Below are positions 33,633 through 42,845 of a stretch of 64,000 nt of DNA, in pieces. The notes under the pieces are model-generated. The model was not told where the DNA came from. It made no database searches and saw only the letters and a list, made by a program, of their open reading frames with translations. Both the position numbers and the translations under genes were made by a program. Source of the stretch: Psychrobacillus sp032154225 (lineage in GTDB: Bacteria; Bacillota; Bacilli; Bacillales_A; Planococcaceae); NCBI RefSeq assembly GCF_032154225.1, contig NZ_JALDYF010000008.1:1-64000 (forward strand), written 5' to 3'. Within the stretch, counting starts at the first letter, position 1, and every line of letters begins with the position of its first letter.

Positions 33633-34316
33633 TTAAATGGCACCTAATTTCTTCTCTACTTTTTTAACATACTCATCTAACTGTTCGGCGGGATGAAATA
33701 CCGTGCTTCCATGGCATACTTCTAATCTTAAAGGTTTTAGCTCCCATACAATGTTACTACTTTTAACCGCTTCAACCATATTAGCTGTAAACATAGGGGG
33801 ACGAAGCTTTCCTTTTTTAGAGGTAAAAAGGTCACCGGCTAGCAACACTTTATCTTTTTCATGGTAATACACAACATGCCCCGGAGAATGACCAGGTGTT
33901 AGAAAAGGTATAAGTCCACCTATGGTTTTCAAACTTCCAATTTCGTCTTCTAAAAGGGGCTGAGTTAGTTGTTTCGGTAAGTTTTGTTCTAGTTTCTTTC
34001 GTTTCGGATAAAGTAGTTCCCCTTCTAAATATGGAATTTCTATTCGATGTGCAAATACTGGCACTTTACTTTCTCTCAATATTTTCTTTACAGCTCCAAC
34101 ATGATCAACATGACCATGAGTTAAGAGAATTCTTTGCAAAGGTCCAGCGTTTAATTGTTTAATAAATTTCATAATTCCTTTAGCCATCATCGGCATCCCT
34201 GCGTCTACTAATGTAATTCCATCCTCTTCTACTACAATCCACACATGAATGGGAACTAACATCCACGTTTTCAAACTCCAAATATGCTCAGAAACTCTTT
34301 TTATCTTCATCATCAT
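33633..34316 (-). CDS. MBL-fold metallo-hydrolase
   Basis: 227 residues. The metallo-beta-lactamase fold metal ligands are visible: THGHVDHVG (HxHxDH), GHSPGHVVYY and LLAGDLF, with a late His in EVCHGSTV. It is a glyoxalase-II-like hydrolase of unknown substrate with no signal peptide. It is 6 bases downstream of the TetR gene, so it is a likely target of that repressor. Confidence 0.88.
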   Translation of the reverse strand: MMMKIKRVSEHIWSLKTWMLVPIHVWIVVEEDGITLVDAGMPMMAKGIMKFIKQLNAGPLQRILLTHGHVDHVGAVKKILRESKVPVFAHRIEIPYLEGELLYPKRKKLEQNLPKQLTQPLLEDEIGSLKTIGGLIPFLTPGHSPGHVVYYHEKDKVLLAGDLFTSKKGKLRPPMFTANMVEAVKSSNIVWELKPLRLEVCHGSTVFHPAEQLDEYVKKVEKKLGAI

Positions 34317-34322
34317 GTCCCC

Positions 34323-34949
34323 TTACTTTAATTTTTCTTTGAAGCCTAATAAAAGAATTTCTATAGAGAGGTCAAACGTTGATGTCAATCTGTCCATTAA
34401 TATTTCGAGCGGTTCATGTTGATACGAATATGTACTTAAAATACCATTTAGGTGGTAGTAAAAAATACGGGAAAAGGTCAATAATTGCTCACCGTTTGGA
34501 AAAGAAAGACATTCCTGAATAACAGCCTTCATAAGAGCAAAAATTTCCAAACGAAGCTTATTAATTTCCAGCTCAGGTACTTCCTCGTCTATTCTTGAGG
34601 ATTTTGCATTGAAAAAAATATCGTACATATTTCGGTTGTTTAGGCAAAAGTAAATATATTCACGACTAATTTCTTTTAGTTTTTCTTCCGGTGATTGCGC
34701 TTTTACATTCGAAATCCTTTGCAATTGTTGATGTAATTCATGTAAGGAAGGCATTGAAAGTTGGTGTAGCAATGCTGCCTTATCTTTAAAGTAAAGATAA
34801 ATCGTTGTATGTGAGCATCCTGCATCCTTTGCAATTTCTCGTATCGTTACGGAATCGTATCCTTTTTTAGCAAATAATTTTCCTGCTGATTTTAAGATTT
34901 GGTTTTTCGTTTCTTCTGATCGTTGTTCTTGTTTACTTTTCATCATCAA
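34323..34949 (-). CDS. TetR/AcrR-family regulator
   Basis: 208 residues. The N-terminal HTH reads TIREIAKDAGCSHTTIYLYFKDKAALL (about 38-65), preceded by the standard ILKSAGKLFAKKGYDSV helix. The C-terminal ligand domain is unassigned. First gene of an operon with the MBL hydrolase and YrdB-like protein. Two perfect palindromes just upstream are probably its own operators. Confidence 0.9.
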   Translation of the reverse strand: MMMKSKQEQRSEETKNQILKSAGKLFAKKGYDSVTIREIAKDAGCSHTTIYLYFKDKAALLHQLSMPSLHELHQQLQRISNVKAQSPEEKLKEISREYIYFCLNNRNMYDIFFNAKSSRIDEEVPELEINKLRLEIFALMKAVIQECLSFPNGEQLLTFSRIFYYHLNGILSTYSYQHEPLEILMDRLTSTFDLSIEILLLGFKEKLK

Positions 34950-34975
34950 ATCTACTCATTTCTCCTTTAGGTAAC

Positions 34976-35006
34976 TAACCACTGGTTACAATATAACCAA
35001 TGGTTA
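34976..35006. promoter_or_regulatory. Tandem TetR operators
   Basis: Two 13-bp palindromes, TAACCA-C-TGGTTA (34976-34988) and TAACCA-A-TGGTTA (34994-35006), have centres 18 bp apart and lie about 27 bases upstream of the TetR start. The half sites are identical in both. This is the pattern of autoregulated TetR-family promoters. Confidence 0.85.
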
Positions 35007-35073
35007 CCTAATTGTCAATATTTCTATTGCCATATTTTTCATTTGCCTAATGCAGCAAATTGAAATAAAAAAT

Positions 35074-35113
35074 AAAGGATAAAGATCAGATGTTATTCTG
35101 AACTTTATCCTTT
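35074..35113. terminator. Terminator between spo0M and the TetR operon
   Basis: Stem AAAGGATAAAG-TCAGA / TCTGA-CTTTATCCTTT with A and T tracts on the two sides. It probably ends the spo0M transcript on the minus strand. Confidence 0.85.
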
Positions 35114-35191
35114 TCTATTTGGAACATACTAGATGGTGAATCACTTTACTTCATTAGGAAAATATCGCTAAAACTTTAGGTTTATTTAACA

Positions 35192-35962
35192 TTAAAGGTA
35201 TTTAGAAATAACTTGTTTTAACTTTTCTTTTAAGTACGGTGCATCTTGTGCGGATATGGAAAGGCGGATATGGCTTTCATCCATTTCAAATGCTTCGGAA
35301 AGGAAACCTCCAAAGCCTCTCGCCTTACGGTCTACTTGCATAAGAAAATCTGCTGATTGCTCAGATTGCGATATAAAAACTATCTCTACTTCATCTAACT
35401 TTCCTCTGAAAGCACCGCTTGTAGGAACAAATTCAAATTCCTGCACAAATGGATACTGCGTGCGAATTTTTCTGGAAGCCTGTTCACATTCTGCTTTTCG
35501 TAGCTCAAAGCCTAATTGCTCTACCGCTCCTAAAATTTGACCGGCAAGCTTAGATGGACGAACTTCTATGAAATCTTTATCTTCAGGGTCTGCTGCATTT
35601 TTAATATCTAAACCTGTACTCACCCATACTTGTGTTTTTCCAATTGTAACTGGAGTGTTAATCGGAAGCTCAATAGTAAATGGTATTACTTTTGTTTCGT
35701 TTGCGCCAATTGTAAATGGCTCGTTAACTTTATACTTTTGTACTGCAGCAACTTGCGTGTATTTTCTATCATCCGACTCTCTAATATATGTTGTATTTAC
35801 TGTTAAATAAATAGAGTCCACTTGCTGCTCTAAACTTCCTCCATAAACCTCCACTTCTCCTTTCATTGTTTCTCCGGCAGTATACGTAGACTTTTCTAGC
35901 TTCGTATCTACTTTTGCTCCACCTATTCCAAAGCTAGCGAGTACTTTATTAAAAAATGACAT
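35192..35962 (-). CDS. spo0M: Sporulation-control protein Spo0M
   Basis: 256 residues, full length for Spo0M, an arrestin-fold protein that influences the Spo0A pathway. It starts SFFNKVLASFGIGGAKVDT, typical of the family, with the GEVEVYGGSLEQQVDSIYL strand pair and the C-terminal RKARGFGGFLSE block. It is cytoplasmic with no signal peptide. A single gene with AAAGGAG before the ATG. Its presence supports an endospore-forming host. Confidence 0.93.
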   Translation of the reverse strand: MSFFNKVLASFGIGGAKVDTKLEKSTYTAGETMKGEVEVYGGSLEQQVDSIYLTVNTTYIRESDDRKYTQVAAVQKYKVNEPFTIGANETKVIPFTIELPINTPVTIGKTQVWVSTGLDIKNAADPEDKDFIEVRPSKLAGQILGAVEQLGFELRKAECEQASRKIRTQYPFVQEFEFVPTSGAFRGKLDEVEIVFISQSEQSADFLMQVDRKARGFGGFLSEAFEMDESHIRLSISAQDAPYLKEKLKQVISKYL

Positions 35963-36064
35963 CTATTCATGCTCCTTTACATTGTTTTATTACTGTACGA
36001 AAACGACATTTAAAAGTTTCAAGGAAAGAAATATTTCTTGTCACACTGATTTGAAAGGTCTATC

Positions 36065-37042
36065 ATGAATAAGTTCCCTATGTCGAATAGGGTTTATTTA
36101 TGTAGAAAGTTTGGTGGAAGAAAATTGAATACGAAAGCTTTCATTTTAGCGTCTATGACGGTTCTTATATGGGGGTCCTCTTTTGCAGCTATAGGTGCCA
36201 GTTTAAAAGGTGGCTATTCTGCAGGGCATTTGGTCTTAATTCGTTTTATCATTGCTTCATTAATATTTGTCGTTATTGCTTTATGGCCAGGCGTTAAGTT
36301 TCGATTGCCGAAAAAAGAAGATATTTTTAATATTTTACTACTTGGCTGGGTAGGAATTAGTGTTTATCATATATGCATCACTTTTGGTCAATTAGCGATT
36401 TCTGCCGGAACTGCTGGTATGCTTATAGGATCAGCTCCGATTTTCACGACAATTATTGCTGTTATCGTTTTAAAAGAAAATCTGGGGACGACCGGCTGGC
36501 TTGGACTCGCAGTTGGCTTCACGGGAATTTTGCTCATTGCATTAGGTACCGGTAGTTCAGCTTTTAGTATTTCTCCAGGTGTTTTTTTGGTTTTTATTTC
36601 TGCTATTGCAACATCCATATTTTTTGTCTATCAGAAACCATTATTCAAAAAGTATAATCCGATTGAATTAACAGCTTACTTCACATGGGCTGGCACGATA
36701 CCATTTCTCATTTTTTCACCTGGTCTTGTGCAGGGCATTCAACAGGCAACACTAGAAGCTAATATTTCAGCGGTATATCTTGGGATTTTCCCTACTGCTG
36801 TTGCTTACCTTACTTGGGCTATCGCGTTATCTCTTAGCAAAGCTAGCTCTGTTTCGAGCACATTGTATCTAGAGCCGGTCATTGCCATTTTTATAGCATG
36901 GGTTTGGTTACATGAATTGCCGACACCGATTTCCATTATTGGAGGAACTGTTGCTATTTCAGGTGTACTTATTGTGAATATATTCGGGAAAAAGCAGAGT
37001 TTAGTTCGAAAAGGAATTATGAAATCTGTATCTAATGAATAG
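36065..37042 (+). CDS. EamA-family (DMT) transporter 1
   Basis: 325 residues with about ten membrane helices in two EamA repeats (first helix FILASMTVLIWGSSFAAIG, second repeat beginning near AFSISPGVFLVFISAIATSI). Substrate unknown; the family exports metabolites such as amino acids. The ATG at 36065 has GAAAGGT upstream. TTG at 36125 behind GGTGGAAGA gives a more usual family N-terminus (LNTKAFILA) and may be the true start. Confidence 0.87.
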   Translation: MNKFPMSNRVYLCRKFGGRKLNTKAFILASMTVLIWGSSFAAIGASLKGGYSAGHLVLIRFIIASLIFVVIALWPGVKFRLPKKEDIFNILLLGWVGISVYHICITFGQLAISAGTAGMLIGSAPIFTTIIAVIVLKENLGTTGWLGLAVGFTGILLIALGTGSSAFSISPGVFLVFISAIATSIFFVYQKPLFKKYNPIELTAYFTWAGTIPFLIFSPGLVQGIQQATLEANISAVYLGIFPTAVAYLTWAIALSLSKASSVSSTLYLEPVIAIFIAWVWLHELPTPISIIGGTVAISGVLIVNIFGKKQSLVRKGIMKSVSNE

Positions 37043-37046
37043 ACCC

Positions 37047-37083
37047 CAAAAGACCTAGGAACTTGTTTCTTGGTCTTTTTATA
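37047..37083 (+). terminator. Terminator after EamA transporter 1
   Basis: AAAAGACC-AGGAAC / GTTTCTTGGTCTTTTT, an imperfect stem with a T run. Confidence 0.75.
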
Positions 37084-37169
37084 TTTAGACCATAAGCGCA
37101 AGAAAGAGGACGAAATTTACTCCCACTACTTGTTAAAATGAATTACATCATTCATTAGGAGGAAGTAGT

Positions 37170-37937
37170 ATGAACAAAATTGAAATGTTTAATAAGCTTC
37201 ATCATTCAGAGGAATTTTTGTTTTTAGGCAATGCATGGGATTTACTTTCAGCTTTAACTTTAGAAAAAGCTGGGTTTCAAGCAATTGGTACGACTAGTTG
37301 GGGCATTGCTAATTCACTTGGTTTGCAAGATGGTGAACTTGTAGACTTTGGTGAGCATTTACGCATTATTCAAACGATCGCTGAGCATGTAACAATTCCA
37401 GTCTCAGCAGATATTGAGGCTGGTTACGGGGACAATGTTGAAAGGATTGTGCAAAATGTTTTACGCACAGCAGATGTAGGAGTTGCCGGTATTAATATTG
37501 AAGATTCCTTCAAAAAAAAGAATGGACTAAGAGATATTGCCGAGCATGCACACCTTTTATATAAAATACGTCGTGCTTTAGATGAACGAGGATATAAAGA
37601 TTTCTTTATTAATGCCCGAACGGATACATATCTTCAAAAGGAACAGCCACTTTTAGAAACTATCGAACGTGGAAATGCATACGTCGAAAGTGGAGCAAGT
37701 GGAATTTTTGTTCCTGGTGTATTATTAGATGAAGACATTCGTGAACTTGCAGTAAAAATTCAAGCACCACTGAATGTTTTATCTTTACCTGGATTAACTA
37801 ATTGTAATAAGCTTAAAGCATTAGGAGTGCAACGATTCAGCTTTGGAAATGCATTATCTGACAAAATCATTGCTTTTATGGACATGAATGCAACACAACT
37901 ATTCGAGTTAAAGGATACAGAATCTTTATATTCATAA
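37170..37937 (+). CDS. Isocitrate lyase/PEP mutase-family protein
   Basis: 255 residues, the size of the PEP mutase/isocitrate lyase superfamily barrel. Visible are FLGNAWDLLSA, the Mg-site PVSADIEAGYGDN, GINIEDSFKKKNGLRD and FFINARTDTYL. The catalytic loop Cys of lyases (KKCGH) is absent, so a 2-methylisocitrate lyase role is unlikely. Substrate unknown. AGGAGG before the ATG. It is followed by adaA after 20 bases and may be cotranscribed with it. Confidence 0.85.
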   Translation: MNKIEMFNKLHHSEEFLFLGNAWDLLSALTLEKAGFQAIGTTSWGIANSLGLQDGELVDFGEHLRIIQTIAEHVTIPVSADIEAGYGDNVERIVQNVLRTADVGVAGINIEDSFKKKNGLRDIAEHAHLLYKIRRALDERGYKDFFINARTDTYLQKEQPLLETIERGNAYVESGASGIFVPGVLLDEDIRELAVKIQAPLNVLSLPGLTNCNKLKALGVQRFSFGNALSDKIIAFMDMNATQLFELKDTESLYS

Positions 37938-37957
37938 CTGAAAGGGTGGGAAGGTGC

Positions 37958-38524
37958 ATGCTAGCTACAGTCAATCTTTCATTCGAAGAAAAATGGGAAA
38001 AGATTATTGCTTGTGACCAGACATATGACGGATTATTTTATACCGCTGTGAAAACAACAAAAATATATTGCCGCCCTTCCTGCCGTTCTAGAAAACCGAA
38101 GAAGCAAAACGTCAAGTTTTACCTCGATCGAAAACAAGTAGAAATAGATGGATACCGAGCTTGTAAAAGATGTAAGCCAGAAGTAGATCACTCACCAAAT
38201 ACCCAGCTAGTTCAAAGCGTTATCGCATTTTTGATCAACCATTCAAATGAAAAGATTATGCTAAAAGATATCGCTAATCATGTTGGATTGAGCGCCTATT
38301 ATTTAGAACGACTTTTCAAACAAGAAACACTCGAAACGCCACGTATGTATTTAGAAAAAATAAGAATAGATAAGGCAGCTTATCTGTTGAGAAATACTAA
38401 TAAAACAAATTTAGAAATATGTTATGAAATAGGCTTTCAAAGTACATCTAATTTTTATAAAGTGTTTCTCCGTTTCAAAAATTGCACTCCAAGTGATTAT
38501 CGGAGAAAGGAGGTTTCAATATGA
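37958..38524 (+). CDS. adaA: AdaA: methylphosphotriester-DNA methyltransferase and AraC-type activator
   Basis: About 188 residues. The N-terminal Ada zinc domain has four cysteines in CRPSCRSRKPKKQNV and CKRCKPE; one of these Cys accepts methyl groups from DNA phosphotriesters. Two AraC-type HTHs follow (LKDIANHVGLSAYYLERLFK and NLEICYEIGFQSTSNFYKVF). Methylated AdaA activates the alkylation response. It overlaps adaB by 4 bases (ATGA). The start at ATG 37958 is preferred over GTG 37946 because of GGGAAGG spacing. Confidence 0.93.
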   Translation: MLATVNLSFEEKWEKIIACDQTYDGLFYTAVKTTKIYCRPSCRSRKPKKQNVKFYLDRKQVEIDGYRACKRCKPEVDHSPNTQLVQSVIAFLINHSNEKIMLKDIANHVGLSAYYLERLFKQETLETPRMYLEKIRIDKAAYLLRNTNKTNLEICYEIGFQSTSNFYKVFLRFKNCTPSDYRRKEVSI

Positions 38525-38997
38525 CAACGTATTTTCAAGTAGATTATCCAACTCCAATCGGGGTTTTAGAAATTGTCGGGACAAGCAAAGTTATTACATC
38601 TATACTTTTTGCAGATCAAGAGGTGGTTGTACATACACTTACCGCGGAAACTCCGGCAGTTTTACAAGATTGCTATAATCAAATGGATGAATATTTTCAA
38701 GGAAAGAGACAACAATTCACTTTCCCACATACTAGCACTGGTACTGAATTTCAAAAAGGTGTGTGGAATGCATTAATGACAATTCCTTACGCTGTAACTG
38801 GATCTTATAAAGATATTGCTATTGCAATTAACAATGAAAAAGCGATTCGTGCAGTAGGGAGTGCGAATGGTAAAAATAAGCTAAGCATCGTAGTTCCCTG
38901 TCATCGAATTATTGGTTCAAACGGAAAGCTGACTGGCTATGCAGGTGGTCTTTGGAGAAAAGAATGGCTACTGGAGCACGAACAGAAGTTTCAATAA
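38521..38997 (+). CDS. adaB: AdaB: methylated-DNA-protein-cysteine methyltransferase
   Basis: 158 residues. The active site VVPCHRIIG takes the alkyl group from O6-methylguanine, with the HTH arginine region IRAVGSANGKNKLS before it and the GYAGGLWRKEWLL C-terminus. Suicide repair protein. Translationally coupled to adaA, as in other bacilli. Confidence 0.95.
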   Translation: MTTYFQVDYPTPIGVLEIVGTSKVITSILFADQEVVVHTLTAETPAVLQDCYNQMDEYFQGKRQQFTFPHTSTGTEFQKGVWNALMTIPYAVTGSYKDIAIAINNEKAIRAVGSANGKNKLSIVVPCHRIIGSNGKLTGYAGGLWRKEWLLEHEQKFQ

Positions 38998-38999
38998 AA

Positions 39000-39035
39000 A
39001 TAACCGCCTACCTCTATTAAGGTAAGCGGTTATCT
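39000..39035. terminator. Terminator after adaB
   Basis: ATAACCGC-TACCT / AGGTA-GCGGTTAT hairpin followed by CTTTC. It also faces the convergent MHYT gene. Confidence 0.8.
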
Positions 39036-39041
39036 TTCATT

Positions 39042-41084
39042 CTATATACGGGACTTAAATACTTGATGCCAATCGAGCAACTCGTCTGTTTTCAGTGGCT
39101 TCGAGAAATAATATCCTTGAATAATTGGCTCATCACATGTAGACGCTAGAAACTCTACTTGTTCCTTCGTTTCAACTCCCTCGAAAACAATCGATAAGTT
39201 TAATGAACTACCTAACGCTATGATCGCTTGAATAATTGAAGAATCCTTGGAGGACTCTGGAATACCATCGACAAATGACTTGTCTATTTTTAGTGTAGAA
39301 ATAGGCATTTGTTTTAAATAGGAAAGGGACGATACCCCTGTGCCGAAATCATCTAACGCTACCGAGAAACCTTCTTGACGGAAAGTACTTACAGCACGCA
39401 TTGCTTCTGCAATATTTTTCACAAAACTAGTTTCTGTAATTTCCAGCTCTAATTGTTGCGGTTCCAGCTTATAGTCATGTAGCGTACGTTTCAATACTTG
39501 CAATAATCGTGGTGCAGTAACATACTGACCTGGAATATTGATTGCTACTTGCCCAAAAGAAGTTTCCTCACTACGCCAAGCAGAGATTTGCTGACATACA
39601 CGCTCAATAATCCAATCCGTCACATCAATCATTCGGTCATTCTCTTCCAGTATTGGGATGAAGACTGCTGGTGAAAGCATTCCATATGCAGGATGATGCC
39701 ATCTAAGCAATGTTTCAACACCCATCACTTCATGCGTATTCACACTAATTTTCGGTTGATACACAAGGAATAGCTCATCTTCCTTCATTGCACGTACAAC
39801 ACTATCAGCAATTTCTCGTTCGAAAGTATATGTATGGATTGCTGGATCATAGTAAATTACTTCATGATTAAATTGAATCGAAGGGTAATTTAAAACGGCT
39901 AGTGCATTCGAGTAAATAGTTACTGCTTCTTCTTCATTAGATGCAGTTGATACTGCGCAAACTGTCGGAATAATAATTTCTTGATTGCGAATAATATGTG
40001 GTTGATGAAGTGCTTCTGCCATTTTCATCAGACCTTCACGAAATTGCTTTTCTCCCGTTTTGTCTCTTGTTAACAATGCAAAACGATTTCCTTCAATACG
40101 ATAAAGGTCAATTAAAGGAGGTGTTAACGATTTTAGTAAAGCAGCTAACCGCTGAATGACTTCATCACCAAATTGATAATCATATTCTCTATTTATATAC
40201 TCCAAGTCATGTATATGTATAATAGCTAGATGCTCGGGAAATAATGCCTTCTTTAATTTCTGTTCAAACAATCGGCGATTCGGTAGTTTTGTTAATACAT
40301 CGTAATAATTTGCCCGATATTCTACATAACGATCTACTATACTTGAAATTAGTAAAGAGCCAAGTAACATTGCCATGCCAATTGTTACACTTATCGCTAT
40401 TCCGTACATCCCCTCCATATGGGCATGTACTGGATCTGGTACAAAACCTTTCGGAACATAAAATGTAATGGCTGCCATTCCTGTATAATGCATACTTGAA
40501 ACTGCTAGACCCATAACTATCGACGTAATAATTTGGATGAAACGATTTTTCATATACCTTTGCAAAGTAGAAAAGATATAAATAGCTACTACCGAAACAA
40601 CAACTGCAATGAGAATGGATGCTGCAAATAGACTTTTATCATATGCGTAAATAATATCCATTTTCATGGCGTACATTCCAAGATAATGCATCGAAGAAAT
40701 ACCTATGCCCATCGCAATACCAGCTAATGTATAAGACCAAAAAGTTCTCTTTTTGAGATCAGCCAAATAAAAAGCTAAAAATGAAGCAAGCATCGCCGGT
40801 ATAACCGAAAAAACCGTTAAAAGCTTGTCATATTTCATATCTACTGGTAAAGAAAAAGCACTCATCCCAATAAAGTGCATGGACCATATACCAAATCCCA
40901 TTGCGATCGCTGCAAGTATAAGCCAAAAACTTTTATGAAAAAAACTATTTTGCTGCGCCCGTTCATTCATTGATAATGCAGTATAAGAAGCTACTATCGC
41001 AACAAAAATTGATAAAGCTACAAGAGAAATCGAATATTCTCCATCTAGTACTAGAAAACTAGTTTGTGAAGGGCTATTAAACAC
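39042..41084 (-). CDS. MHYT-GGDEF-EAL c-di-GMP signalling protein
   Basis: A 680-residue membrane protein. Residues about 1-245 form a seven-helix MHYT sensor with the motif seen as MHFIGM, MHYLGM and MHYTGM, a probable copper/gas sensor. A GGDEF-like domain follows, but its signature is EGNRF instead of GGDEF, so it should not make c-di-GMP. The EAL domain has ETLLRW, DDFGTG and IDKSFVDG, so phosphodiesterase activity is plausible. GTG start after GGGGAGG. It could set the c-di-GMP level read by the riboswitch at 30 kb. Confidence 0.92.
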   Translation of the reverse strand: MFNSPSQTSFLVLDGEYSISLVALSIFVAIVASYTALSMNERAQQNSFFHKSFWLILAAIAMGFGIWSMHFIGMSAFSLPVDMKYDKLLTVFSVIPAMLASFLAFYLADLKKRTFWSYTLAGIAMGIGISSMHYLGMYAMKMDIIYAYDKSLFAASILIAVVVSVVAIYIFSTLQRYMKNRFIQIITSIVMGLAVSSMHYTGMAAITFYVPKGFVPDPVHAHMEGMYGIAISVTIGMAMLLGSLLISSIVDRYVEYRANYYDVLTKLPNRRLFEQKLKKALFPEHLAIIHIHDLEYINREYDYQFGDEVIQRLAALLKSLTPPLIDLYRIEGNRFALLTRDKTGEKQFREGLMKMAEALHQPHIIRNQEIIIPTVCAVSTASNEEEAVTIYSNALAVLNYPSIQFNHEVIYYDPAIHTYTFEREIADSVVRAMKEDELFLVYQPKISVNTHEVMGVETLLRWHHPAYGMLSPAVFIPILEENDRMIDVTDWIIERVCQQISAWRSEETSFGQVAINIPGQYVTAPRLLQVLKRTLHDYKLEPQQLELEITETSFVKNIAEAMRAVSTFRQEGFSVALDDFGTGVSSLSYLKQMPISTLKIDKSFVDGIPESSKDSSIIQAIIALGSSLNLSIVFEGVETKEQVEFLASTCDEPIIQGYYFSKPLKTDELLDWHQVFKSRI

Positions 41085-41170
41085 AGCTGCCTCCCCCTTT
41101 CTGCGAACATTTTTGATTTTAAAACTATACCACGTAACGTTAATACTGTGTAGTTAAAACTATGTAATAA

Positions 41171-41213
41171 AAAAAGAGAACTACTAAAAGTATTAACACT
41201 TTAGTAGCTCTCT
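41171..41213. terminator. Terminator after the SDR gene
   Basis: GAGA-CTACTAAA / TTTAGTAG-TCTC stem preceded by an A run (T run on the minus strand). Confidence 0.8.
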
Positions 41214-41242
41214 CAGGTATATAGATATATTACTAATTTATT

Positions 41243-42001
41243 TTAGTAAGCAGTCCAACCTGCATCTGCAGTAATTACTGTTCCATTTACAAAACTAGAA
41301 TCATCAGAAGCTAGGAATAATGCAACTTTCGCAATTTCTTCTGGTTCTCCCGATCTTGGATTAAAGCCAGCTCCAGACATTGCTTTTCCCATTCCAAATT
41401 CATTTGGGTTGCTCATTGTCGTTCCAATGTTTGTATTTACTCCACCTGGTGCAATCGCATTACAACGAATTCCAAGTGTCGCATACTGGAATCCTACACT
41501 TTTCGTTAATCCTATAACAGCATGTTTCGATGCAGTGTATGTCGCCCCTGCTCTAGATCCCATTAAACCACCCACAGATGCAACATTTACGATCACTCCG
41601 TTTTCTTGTTTAAGGAAGATTGGGAGTACTTTTCTAATTGCACGCATTGGTCCAGTTGTATTGATCGCAAATACTTTGTCCCATAATTCATCTGTTACTT
41701 CAGCTGCTGGAACAAAGTTATCCATGATACCAGCGTTGTTGACTAAAATGTTTACAGTTCCGTAAGTACTTACAGCTGTATCAATTAGATGTTGAATATC
41801 TTCTTCTTTTGCAACATTTGCAACTACTGCTATAGCTTCGCCGCCATTTGCTTTAATTTCTTCTACTGTGACATTAGCTGAATCTGTATTAATGTCAGAA
41901 ACGACTACTTTTGCACCTTCTTTTGCGTAAAGATTAGCGATTGCTTTTCCCATACCTGAACCTGCACCTGTTACTACTGCAACTTTGTCTTGAAGTTTCA
42001 T
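41243..42001 (-). CDS. SDR-family oxidoreductase
   Basis: 252 residues of the classical short-chain dehydrogenase/reductase fold. Cofactor loop TGAGSGMGKA, then NNAG, catalytic Ser in NVASVGG, YTASKHAVIG with the Tyr and Lys, and the C-terminal block FLASDDSSFVNGTVI. NAD(P)-dependent; substrate unknown (3-oxoacyl-ACP reductase-like). GGGAGG 10 bases before ATG 42001 makes this start more likely than 42022. Single gene. Confidence 0.9.
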   Translation of the reverse strand: MKLQDKVAVVTGAGSGMGKAIANLYAKEGAKVVVSDINTDSANVTVEEIKANGGEAIAVVANVAKEEDIQHLIDTAVSTYGTVNILVNNAGIMDNFVPAAEVTDELWDKVFAINTTGPMRAIRKVLPIFLKQENGVIVNVASVGGLMGSRAGATYTASKHAVIGLTKSVGFQYATLGIRCNAIAPGGVNTNIGTTMSNPNEFGMGKAMSGAGFNPRSGEPEEIAKVALFLASDDSSFVNGTVITADAGWTAY

Positions 42002-42170
42002 TGTTTTTTTCCTCCCAATCAAATTGTATGCGCTTTCATTTATATATTAAGGATGCAGCTAATGAACATCCTATCTTTATTATATTAGAACTAACATACT
42101 ATATTCAATTAGTCAGCAAAGTATTTTATGTTAATTATGTGACATATTTATTAAGTTTAATAAGAAAAAA

Positions 42171-42845
42171 CTACAAATGAAAACGTCTAATAAATTCATT
42201 TTTAAAGCGTTTATCAGCAAAAATGAACATTCCTACAATAGCTAAAACGGAAAATAGTGCGGCCACTGCACTTGGCCAAAGTATATTAGAAACCCCTATA
42301 AGAAACAGGATAATAGGGATGAAACCAACAAGAATCATGGAAATAGTGTATCCAATATACTCATTCCACTGCATCTTCCTAGTCGACATTTTAAATGTGA
42401 TAAAGAGAATACCTACCATTACAATAACTGGTATAACGATATTGACAGACCATTTACCATAACCAGAATTGAGATCTATTGCGAACAGTAAAAATGATGC
42501 ACCAAGCGTTTGTAATAAAATTTTTGACCCTATGCTTCGTTTCGATTTAATCGTATGACCTATGAAAATCCATAGATAAATAACAATTATTAAAACATAG
42601 ATAAACCATAAAATTGGTGCTATCTGGAATGTTAGTATATTTACTAATGTTAAAATACTACAAACAACGATGGATAAAAATAGAAATATTTTAAACTTTA
42701 AATTCTTTTTTTCAATACCATTGTTATAAACAGGATATAGACTTTCCCCTGTATGATCAGATTCAAATTGAAGAGCCTTTAAACATAGAGGACATCTCGA
42801 TAGTTGTCCACCAAGAGTTACGTGGCAATTTTCACATTTGGTCAT
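42171..42845 (-). CDS. DUF6320-type zinc-ribbon membrane protein
   Basis: 224 residues. The N-terminal zinc ribbon CENCHVTLGG, then CPLC, is followed by about six membrane helices. This fits DUF6320 proteins, which are found beside alcohol-acetyltransferase-like genes in Firmicutes, as here. Function unknown. The ATG at 42845 overlaps the stop of the acyltransferase gene (ATGA), indicating coupling and deciding the start. Confidence 0.75.
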   Translation of the reverse strand: MTKCENCHVTLGGQLSRCPLCLKALQFESDHTGESLYPVYNNGIEKKNLKFKIFLFLSIVVCSILTLVNILTFQIAPILWFIYVLIIVIYLWIFIGHTIKSKRSIGSKILLQTLGASFLLFAIDLNSGYGKWSVNIVIPVIVMVGILFITFKMSTRKMQWNEYIGYTISMILVGFIPIILFLIGVSNILWPSAVAALFSVLAIVGMFIFADKRFKNEFIRRFHL

